From Chloroflexota bacterium (GTDB lineage Bacteria > Chloroflexota > UBA5177 > JANWHV01), in contig JANWHO010000180.1 of assembly GCA_025450375.1 (NCBI GenBank), forward strand, positions 1 through 15,794: a stretch of DNA of 15,794 bases, read 5' to 3'. Under the pieces are notes generated by a model. The model ran no database searches and was not told the origin of the DNA. It saw only the letters and a program-made list of their open reading frames with translations. The stretch's first letter is position 1, and every line of letters begins with the position of its first letter. A program made the position numbers and the translations under genes. Positions 1 through 5,274 of the stretch are shown here, piece by piece.

Positions 1-95
1 CTCGCCGCCATGGAGATTGCCTTGGGCGAGACCTCGATCCGGCCAGGCTTCCGATCCAGTTCGATTGCCTCGTCGTCCACCAGTCCCTCTCCCAT
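1..95 (-). CDS. Asp23/Gls24 family envelope stress-type protein (5' part only)
   Basis: Only the first 31 codons lie in the window; the gene runs off the left edge. The ATG is at 95 reading leftward. The N-terminus is acidic (MGEGLVDDEAIELDRK) and is followed by PGRIEVSPKAISMAA. That stretch resembles the opening strand and helix of Asp23/Gls24 (DUF322) proteins, which typically read G-[RK]-[IV]-E-[IV]-[SA]-P-x-[AV]-I-x-x-[IM]-A. Family members are small cytoplasmic or membrane-associated proteins linked to the cell envelope, and their biochemical role is poorly defined. A TATACT -10-like hexamer on the minus strand (131-126) lies at a sensible distance upstream. The assignment rests on about 15 residues, so the family call is moderate and the rest of the protein cannot be judged. 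Confidence 0.5.
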   Translation of the reverse strand, partial: MGEGLVDDEAIELDRKPGRIEVSPKAISMAA

Positions 96-125
96 GTTCC
101 GAAAGCCCGCCAGGTTCGCGCCTTT

Positions 126-131
126 AGTATA
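126..131 (-). promoter_or_regulatory. Possible -10 element for the leftward Asp23-like gene
   Basis: The minus strand reads TATACT here, about 31 bp before the ATG at 95. No good -35 hexamer is visible at 16-18 bp spacing. The region where a -35 would lie touches the palindrome at 154-172, so this promoter may depend on, or be blocked by, a protein bound there. That link is inferred. Confidence 0.3.
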
Positions 132-153
132 GCGGGTTGGGTGCCACCTGCCG

Positions 154-172
154 TGAAAGAGTCACTCTTTCA
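154..172. promoter_or_regulatory. 19-bp perfect palindrome, candidate operator
   Basis: TGAAAGAGTCACTCTTTCA is a perfect inverted repeat with 9-bp arms around a single central C. It lies in the divergent intergenic region between the leftward Asp23-like gene and the rightward gene at 288. It has no T-run on either side and no loop room, so it fits a dimeric regulator site better than a terminator. It lies just upstream of the leftward -10-like TATACT. Which regulator binds is unknown. Confidence 0.5.
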
Positions 173-287
173 GCGTGCATTAAGCTGGACCCACGTATCC
201 TATAGTCAGAACCTGGTCCGGGTCGCATAATGAGGTACACGTTCTTTATGGGCGCACGGTGGCCCGGAGAACAGCGGAGGTGTTTGG

Positions 288-974
288 ATGTCTCCTCGAC
301 AACAGCCAATCGATTGCCCGAACGATGCCTGCGCCACTCCCGCCGCCCTTGGGCTCACCACCTGCTTCACCAACGGTTTTGGCATTCAGATCGAAGCCGA
401 TGGAGCCCATACCGCCCGCTGGGACGACGTACACTGTTTAGTGTGCGGCCATTTCTCCACCCCATATGCCGGCAAGCGCCGGGAGGGCGACGACCTGGTT
501 GCCGACAGCCGTTGGCTGGCCGCCTTGGGCCGAGCCCTCCGCCAATGCGGACACGGCGCCCTCAGTGAGTATTTGATGGCGAAAGGTCTCGGATTGGCCG
601 ATCTCCTGGCCATGCGCCACCGGGTACGTGGCCTGCGGTCGCTGGCCGACATGAGCGCCATGGCGCCGGGCTTTCCCCAGGTAGGGCTCCTAAGGGTACA
701 CGCCGACCTGGAAGTGCCGGAAATGTTCGGGGTCGCCCACGGTGAGGCGGAAAGCGAGCCGTTCGCCCGCAAGGTACGAGTCTTGGGGCGTCTACTGGGA
801 GCGGACGAGGCGGAGACCTCGCCCCGCCACTGCGCCCCCAGCGATCCGCAACCAGGCTGGTTTTTCTATCACACCGACTCGTTCGTCGGCCTGCTCCGGC
901 TCGAGCCCAATCGCACCTACCGCGGCACTCTTACGATCGATGGCTGCCTGGGCCGTCTGCTTCGCGCGAGCTGA
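288..974 (+). CDS. Hypothetical protein with Cys-pair motifs (228 aa)
   Basis: I do not recognise this protein. The ATG at 288 is preceded by a clear GGAGG at 276-280 with a 7-nt spacer, so the start is well supported. The N-terminal 60 residues contain C10-x4-C15 and C50-x2-C53-G-H, which could form a zinc ribbon with an insert between the knuckles. Further Cys residues are at 26, 87, 182 and 220. The middle part (residues 65-125) is predicted helical with many Arg and Leu. The C-terminus contains an aromatic WFFYHTDSF segment (191-199) and beta-like strands. There is no signal peptide or membrane segment. It stands alone: a divergent gene lies upstream and a promoter of its own precedes the next gene. 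Coding status is favoured by the Shine-Dalgarno site and high third-position GC. No function is proposed. Confidence 0.7.
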   Translation: MSPRQQPIDCPNDACATPAALGLTTCFTNGFGIQIEADGAHTARWDDVHCLVCGHFSTPYAGKRREGDDLVADSRWLAALGRALRQCGHGALSEYLMAKGLGLADLLAMRHRVRGLRSLADMSAMAPGFPQVGLLRVHADLEVPEMFGVAHGEAESEPFARKVRVLGRLLGADEAETSPRHCAPSDPQPGWFFYHTDSFVGLLRLEPNRTYRGTLTIDGCLGRLLRAS

Positions 975-1004
975 ACAGCTTTACAGGATCGTATAGCAGT
1001 TTAC

Positions 1005-1033
1005 TTGACAGTAGGGCGCGCAAGTAGTAGATT
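1005..1033 (+). promoter_or_regulatory. Sigma-70-type promoter for the holin-like gene
   Basis: A perfect -35 TTGACA (1005-1010) is followed after exactly 17 bp by TAGATT (1028-1033), a 4/6 match to TATAAT. Transcription would begin near 1039-1041, giving a leader of about 90 nt before the ATG at 1130. This is the best promoter match in the window. Confidence 0.6.
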
Positions 1034-1034
1034 C

Positions 1035-1123
1035 GATGGTGCATGGGGCTGATCGGCGGCCCCGTTCCCCACGGTCACCGCTTGGTGGCCCGGATGGGGT
1101 ACGCACCGTCCTCATGCGCGAGG
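1035..1123 (+). ncRNA. Candidate structured 5' leader (three-way junction) of the holin-like gene
   Basis: The leader can fold into a closed three-way junction. P1 pairs 1035-1042 with 1103-1110 (8 bp, one G-U). P2 pairs 1045-1049 with 1059-1063. P3 pairs 1067-1071 with 1095-1099 and continues, after a small internal loop, as 1073-1079 with 1084-1090 (7 bp, loop GCTT). Directly downstream, CCTC (1110-1113) can pair with GAGG (1120-1123), the only Shine-Dalgarno-like sequence before the ATG at 1130. The last P1 pair and this hairpin compete for C1110. The layout resembles a riboswitch or other cis-regulatory leader, but it matches no class I know. Caveats: in GC-rich DNA some pairing arises by chance, and the predicted transcription start falls inside the 5' strand of P1. 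Confidence 0.35.
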
Positions 1124-1129
1124 CAAGAG

Positions 1130-1510
1130 ATGAATCTGCTTATACGTTTGGTGCTCGGGGCCCTGGCATTGCTGCTCACCGCCGCCGTCGTGCCCGGAAT
1201 CCATGCGTCGGGTTTCCTGGCCGCGCTGGTCGCGGCGCTGGCCCTGGCCCTGGTCAATGGTTTCCTCCGGCCCATCTTGATTTTCCTGACCCTCCCGATC
1301 ACCCTGGTTACCCTGGGGCTGTTCCTCCTGGTGATCAACGCGGGGATGCTGTTGCTGGTGGGCAACGTGGTAACCGGGTTCAGCGTGCATGGCTGGGCTG
1401 CCGCCCTGGTCGGCTCGCTCGTCCTGTGGCTCTGCAGCCTGGCGATCAATCGGTTCGTGCCGGACGAGCAAAAACAAATCCACTGGGACGCCAGGCTGCT
1501 CCAGCGGTAA
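1130..1510 (+). CDS. Phage_holin_4_2 family four-helix membrane protein
   Basis: The 126-residue protein is almost entirely hydrophobic and matches the PF04020 pattern: M-x-L-L-I-R start, VPGIH at 21-25, N-x-x-x-RPIL at 43-50, LTLPITLVTLGLFLLVIN at 53-70. About four membrane segments are visible. The two halves look like an internal duplication: VPGIHASGFLAALVAAL (21-37) parallels VTGFSVHGWAAALVGSL (81-97). Despite the family name, members are common in chromosomes outside prophages, and there is no phage context here; the function is unknown. An in-frame start at 1043 would add 29 residues, but those are not membrane-like and would run through the structured leader. I chose 1130 because the family begins at this motif. 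The Shine-Dalgarno GAGG (1120-1123) is modest. It ends just before a bidirectional terminator and converges on the zinc-protein gene. Confidence 0.9.
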   Translation: MNLLIRLVLGALALLLTAAVVPGIHASGFLAALVAALALALVNGFLRPILIFLTLPITLVTLGLFLLVINAGMLLLVGNVVTGFSVHGWAAALVGSLVLWLCSLAINRFVPDEQKQIHWDARLLQR

Positions 1511-1522
1511 GAACAGATTGAA

Positions 1523-1563
1523 CCCTACAAGCTGGAGGGCCCCAGGTCCTCCAGCTTGTAGGG
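1523..1563. terminator. Bidirectional terminator hairpin between convergent genes
   Basis: A 16-bp perfect stem (1523-1538 with 1548-1563) has a 9-nt loop. On the plus strand GTTTGG follows, and on the minus strand GGGTTC follows, so the T-tract is short on both sides. The position, between the stop at 1510 (+) and the stop at 1581 (-), strongly supports shared termination. Confidence 0.8.
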
Positions 1564-1580
1564 GTTTGGCCGCATCGGGC

Positions 1581-1793
1581 TCACGCTTTTGGCGTCTTCC
1601 CCCTCGGGCGCCTGGCGGGTGGCGGCGGTTCCTGGCGGAGTGCCGCGCACTCGGCGCAGAGATAAAAGTAGCCCATGGCAAAATGCCGCTCCACATGGTC
1701 GGGGCAGAACGTGCGTCCGCACCCGGCACAGAGTAGCCGGCCCCGCTCCCCGCATGCGGCGCAGATGGGCTCCTCGCCATCGGTCAGTTCCAT
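1581..1793 (-). CDS. Small cross-brace zinc-finger protein (70 aa)
   Basis: The protein is packed with potential zinc ligands: C11-x2-C14, C22-x2-C25, C30-x2-H33, H37 and C46-x2-C49. This is the spacing of a two-zinc cross-brace fold similar to B-box or AN1-type fingers. The tail (residues 54-70) is Pro-, Arg- and Lys-rich, which could bind nucleic acid or be flexible. The ATG at 1793 is chosen because a strong purine-rich Shine-Dalgarno (AAGGAGGAGGG on the minus strand, 1812-1802) precedes it. Longer in-frame upstream starts would overlap the divergent peptidase gene. A TTGACC element (1844-1839) with a 17-bp spacer to TAGGCT (1821-1816) is a possible promoter. The exact family and role are not recognised. 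Confidence 0.75.
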   Translation of the reverse strand: MELTDGEEPICAACGERGRLLCAGCGRTFCPDHVERHFAMGYFYLCAECAALRQEPPPPARRPRGKTPKA

Positions 1794-1815
1794 AAAGGCC
1801 GCCCTCCTCCTTCCC

Positions 1816-1844
1816 AGCCTACCAGCGCCCAGATTCCCGGTCAA
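1816..1844 (-). promoter_or_regulatory. Possible promoter of the small zinc protein
   Basis: On the minus strand TTGACC (5/6 match to the -35 consensus) is separated by 17 bp from TAGGCT (3/6 match to the -10). The predicted start lies about 15 nt before the ATG, just enough to include the Shine-Dalgarno sequence. The -10 is poor, so confidence is low. Confidence 0.3.
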
Positions 1845-1890
1845 AAGGGTATCCTGAGGCGCGACAGGTAGAAGCGTGATTGGAGGCTTT

Positions 1891-3690
1891 ATGCGGTACC
1901 GTCCCTTTTCCCAGTACTTGCAGGTTCGCTCGGCCAGTGGCGCCACTTTCTCGGCCGATGGCAAGACCATCACCTTTCTGACCGATATCACCGGCGTGCC
2001 GCAGGTGTGGAACGTCCCGGTGGCCGGCGGCTGGCCACACCAGCGTACCTTCAGCGCCGAGCGGGTGGCCGCCGCGCACCATGCGCCCGCCGGGGATCGC
2101 TTGCTCTTTGAGATGGATACCGGCGGTGACGAGCGGCTGCAACTCTATCTGCTGGAAGAGGATGGTACGCGCCTGACCTCAATCACCGATGCTCCTGGAG
2201 TGATCCATCAGTTCGGCGGTTGGTCGCCCGATGGCCGGCGCATCGTCTATGCCGGTAACGCACGCAGCAGCGCCTTTTTCGATGTCTATATCCGCGACCT
2301 CGCCCAGGATCAGCCTGTACGCCTGGTAGAGTACGACGGCATGAACCAGGCGGGCCCCTGGAGCCCCGAGGGAAGCGCGGTGCTGGCCACGCGCATCCTT
2401 ACCACCATGCATCATCAGCTCTTTTCGGTGAATCTGGAATCCGGGGTACAGCACTCCCTCACCGACCCGGCGCTGGAAGCTCGCTATATCGAGCCTTGTT
2501 GGGGGGCTGACGGATCGGCTATTTATGTGCTGAGTGACCGCGACCGTGATACCCTGGCCCTGGCCCGTATCAACGTGGCGGACGGCGCCCTCCAGTGGCT
2601 GCGCGCCAGTGAGTGGGACTTCACCCATCTCGCGATCAGCCCTGATGGGCGACGACTCGCCCTGGTGGAAAACGTGGAGGGGTACAGCAGGCTCCTCGTT
2701 CTTGAGGCTGAATCCCAGGAGGCGGTGCCCGTGCCCACCCTGCCGGCGGGTGTCGTCCTCGATCTGACCTGGGCTCCGGACGGAGACGCGCTGGCTGTCA
2801 GCTTGGCCGGCGGCGCCCGCAACGCCAATGTCTGGCTGGTTCCCCTCAGTGGCGCCGTGCGACGGATGACCCAGAGCACGCTCGCCGGTATCCCGCCAGC
2901 CTCATTAGTTGAGCCGACCTGGGTCCGGTATCCCACTTTCGATGGGCGGCATATTCCCGCCTTCTGGTTCCAACCGGCGGGAGCCGATGCCAACGCGCCG
3001 GTGGTCGTGTACGTGCATGGGGGGCCGGAGTCGCAATTTGTCCCTGGGTTCAACCCTGTCATCCAGTACCTTGTCCATCGTGGGTACGTGGTACTGGCCC
3101 CAAACGTGCGGGGAAGCACCGGCTATGGCAAGGCGTACAGCCGGCTCGACGACGTAGAGTTGAGAATGGACTCGGTTGCTGATCTGGCCTCCGCGGCCGG
3201 GTGGCTCCTGGAGCAAGCGGGCGGCGAGAACCGGCGCGTCGCGGTGATGGGCGGGAGCTACGGTGGTTTTATGACTCTCTCCGCGATCACCACCTATCCA
3301 GATCTGTGGTCGGCGGCCATCTCGATCGTGGGGATAGCCAACTTCGTCACCTTCCTGGAACAGACCGGCCCCTGGCGACGGAAATTGCGGGAGTGCGAAT
3401 ACGGTTCCCTGGAGCATGATCGGACCTTCCTGGAACGCATCTCGCCCATCCATCATAGCGCCCGGATCACCGCGCCCTTGATGGTGATCCACGGCGCGAA
3501 TGACCCAAGGGTGCCGGTGGGAGAGGCTGAGCAAATGGTGAACGCACTCCGGTCACGCGGGCAGGTCGTGGAGTACCTCCGTTTCGAGGACGAAGGGCAC
3601 GGACTGGTCAAGTTGCCCAACCGCGTCCGTGCCTATACTGCGGTGGCCGCGTTCCTGGATCGGACCATGCGGGCGGAAACGCTCGCATGA
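1891..3690 (+). CDS. S9 family serine peptidase (prolyl oligopeptidase / acylaminoacyl-peptidase type)
   Basis: This 599-residue two-domain protein is predicted cytoplasmic, with no signal peptide. Residues 1 to about 330 hold repeated propeller blades of the type FSADGK, WSPDGRRI, ISPDGRRLAL and WAPDGDALAV. Residues from about 350 form an alpha/beta hydrolase domain. The catalytic triad is visible: Ser456 in GGSYGGF, Asp538 in HGANDPRVP and His570 in DEGHGL; HGGPE near residue 376 fits the oxyanion region. The family cleaves short peptides and releases N-terminal residues. Length is typical. The ATG at 1891 follows TTGGAGG closely; a GTG at 1876 is in frame but less likely, because homologues begin near MRYRPFSQYL. 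Its last codons overlap an ATG at 3687, which could couple translation to the downstream region. Confidence 0.95.
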   Translation: MRYRPFSQYLQVRSASGATFSADGKTITFLTDITGVPQVWNVPVAGGWPHQRTFSAERVAAAHHAPAGDRLLFEMDTGGDERLQLYLLEEDGTRLTSITDAPGVIHQFGGWSPDGRRIVYAGNARSSAFFDVYIRDLAQDQPVRLVEYDGMNQAGPWSPEGSAVLATRILTTMHHQLFSVNLESGVQHSLTDPALEARYIEPCWGADGSAIYVLSDRDRDTLALARINVADGALQWLRASEWDFTHLAISPDGRRLALVENVEGYSRLLVLEAESQEAVPVPTLPAGVVLDLTWAPDGDALAVSLAGGARNANVWLVPLSGAVRRMTQSTLAGIPPASLVEPTWVRYPTFDGRHIPAFWFQPAGADANAPVVVYVHGGPESQFVPGFNPVIQYLVHRGYVVLAPNVRGSTGYGKAYSRLDDVELRMDSVADLASAAGWLLEQAGGENRRVAVMGGSYGGFMTLSAITTYPDLWSAAISIVGIANFVTFLEQTGPWRRKLRECEYGSLEHDRTFLERISPIHHSARITAPLMVIHGANDPRVPVGEAEQMVNALRSRGQVVEYLRFEDEGHGLVKLPNRVRAYTAVAAFLDRTMRAETLA

Positions 3691-3938
3691 CGGCGCCACA
3701 TCAGGAGGCACCCGAGCCGGGGCCGGCGATCTCGTCCGTGTCGCGCGAGGCGAAAGATCTGCTGTTGAAATTGCAGGCGGCGTTGCCCGAGGAGCCCCTG
3801 GCCGATGTTGGCCATGCACGCGAGCACCAGGGTCAGCGGCCAGCCTGGCAGGGCGGCTTTCGTGTGTCTTCCGAGGAAGGCGCCATACTGGATCGCGCGA
3901 CTTTTGGCATACTAGTATCGGATAGAGCAGGAGGCCGA
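3687..3938 (+). other. Open in-frame stretch between peptidase and FAD oxidoreductase genes
   Basis: The reading frame of the oxidoreductase continues upstream without a stop to an ATG at 3687, which overlaps the TGA of the peptidase as ATGA. Up to about 3890 the codons are GC-ending like real genes; afterwards they become AT-ending (ATA, CTA, GTA, AGA). The encoded stretch would include an amphipathic helix around residues 20-35. It could be an N-terminal extension, a small protein fused by loss of a stop, or non-coding. No stem-loop terminator is visible. The palindrome ATACTAGTAT (3909-3918) lies just before the likely true start. Confidence 0.4.
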
Positions 3939-5162
3939 ATGCTTGACTCGCTTACCGGCATGCGCCATGTGATCATTGGCAATGGGGTGGCCGGCACGAT
4001 CTGCGCCGAAACTTTGCGCAAACTGGACCCAACCAGCGATGTGACCCTGATCGGACTGGAACCCTATCCGCTCTATAACCGAGTGGCGCTCCCGCCCTTC
4101 CTCAAAGGGAAGGCCCTGGAACGCAAAGTGTTGATGCGGACCGTCGAGATCCACGCGGACAAAGGTATTCAACTTTTCCTGGAGACGGTGGTCAACGCCG
4201 TGGACGCACGGGAAAAGGTAGTCTATACCGAGGCCGGCAAGCTCTTCCCGTACGATAGGCTCCTGGTGGCCACCGGCGGGCGTCCCCGCTTCCCTGACGT
4301 ACCGGGTGCCATCGGAACCAGCGGTATCTACAACTTTCAAACCCTTGACGACACCAAGGCCATCATCGAGCATGCCTCGCGCGCCGGCCGGGCGGTTGTC
4401 TTTGGCGGCAGTTACATCGCTTACGAACTAGCTGAAGCGCTCTGCGAGCGCGGGCTTGCGGTCAGTTGGATCATGCGCGGCCCCCGATTCCTCCATCGGA
4501 TCCTGGACGAGGAGGGTGGCGCGGTGGTCAACGCGATCGCCCGCCAACACGGAGTGCGCATGATGACCGGGGATCGGGTGGTTGAGGCGCATGCCGAGGA
4601 CGGCAAGCTGATCGCGGTCACCACGGCCAGGGGTGAACGGGTAGACGCCGACCTCCTTTGCTGTGGCCTGGGCTTTGACTATAACACCGAGTTCTTGCGG
4701 GACACCCAGGTAAGGGTGAACGTGGGCGTGATCGCCGATCAGTATCTTCGCACCGACGACGAGGCCATCTATACCGCCGGTGACGTGGCGGAAGCGACCA
4801 ATTTGCTGACCGGTGAGCGCGAGGTGATGGGTACCTGGGACAGCGCTACCACCCAGGGGCGATTAGCGGCCCGCAATATGCTGGGCGAGGGCGTGCCATT
4901 CGAGGAACCATCCGTCTATACGAGCACCATGTTCCACACGAAGATGCGGGTCGTGGGCCGGGTGCCGGTGGCGGACGATGGGTACGCGGCGCTCAGCAGC
5001 ACCACTATCGATCAGCAAACCCACTTCAAGTTGCTCTTTGATCGCGACGCCCTGGTGGGCGCGGTGGCGATTGGCGAGATGCCGCGGCGGGCCGAACTGC
5101 TGCACCTAATCCGCTCGGGGGAGCCGGTACACGACAAACATCGTCTGCTGATGCCCAGTTAG
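3939..5162 (+). CDS. FAD/NAD(P)-dependent oxidoreductase (pyridine nucleotide-disulfide oxidoreductase fold)
   Basis: The 407-residue protein carries an N-terminal FAD-binding GxGxxG (GNGVAG, 14-19) and then PLYNRVALPPFLKG (44-57), which recalls the NirB/ferredoxin reductase branch. YDRLLVATGGRP (105-116) follows, then a second dinucleotide site at FGGSYIAYELAEA (155-167) and the FAD-contact motif YTAGDVAEA (278-286). There is no CxxC redox disulfide, so it is not a glutaredoxin- or thioredoxin-reductase-type enzyme. The C-terminal 80 residues match the small reductase C-domain. Its electron acceptor is unknown. I chose the ATG at 3939 because AGGAGG (3929-3934) lies just before it and the Rossmann strand starts within ten residues. 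The same frame is open back to an ATG at 3687 that overlaps the peptidase stop, which would add 84 residues. It converges on rho. Confidence 0.87.
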   Translation: MLDSLTGMRHVIIGNGVAGTICAETLRKLDPTSDVTLIGLEPYPLYNRVALPPFLKGKALERKVLMRTVEIHADKGIQLFLETVVNAVDAREKVVYTEAGKLFPYDRLLVATGGRPRFPDVPGAIGTSGIYNFQTLDDTKAIIEHASRAGRAVVFGGSYIAYELAEALCERGLAVSWIMRGPRFLHRILDEEGGAVVNAIARQHGVRMMTGDRVVEAHAEDGKLIAVTTARGERVDADLLCCGLGFDYNTEFLRDTQVRVNVGVIADQYLRTDDEAIYTAGDVAEATNLLTGEREVMGTWDSATTQGRLAARNMLGEGVPFEEPSVYTSTMFHTKMRVVGRVPVADDGYAALSSTTIDQQTHFKLLFDRDALVGAVAIGEMPRRAELLHLIRSGEPVHDKHRLLMPS

Positions 5163-5217
5163 GCAGCCTCGTCCGCTTTCCGCGACAATGGCAGTGAAGC
5201 GGCAACCCAAAGGCCGG

Positions 5218-5259
5218 CGGACGATCACGCGGCGCGGATGGCGCTCACGTGATCGTCCG
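5218..5259. terminator. Hairpin between convergent FAD oxidoreductase and rho genes
   Basis: A 12-bp perfect stem (5218-5229 with 5248-5259) encloses an 18-nt loop. It lies between the stop at 5162 (+) and the rho stop at 5275 (-). No strong T-tract follows on either strand, so it may act as a weak or Rho-assisted terminator or as an RNA 3'-end stabiliser. Confidence 0.55.
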
Positions 5260-5274
5260 AGATTGTCAGATTCC

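Noticed and set aside
1043..1129. Upstream in-frame start that would lengthen the holin-like protein by 29 residues
   Set aside because: The extra residues are not hydrophobic, no good ribosome site precedes 1043, and family members begin at the MNLLIRL-like motif. The stretch is better explained as leader RNA.
1130..1510. Prophage or lysis module because of the holin-family name
   Set aside because: No endolysin, structural or integrase genes are nearby, and PF04020 proteins are widespread chromosomal membrane proteins.
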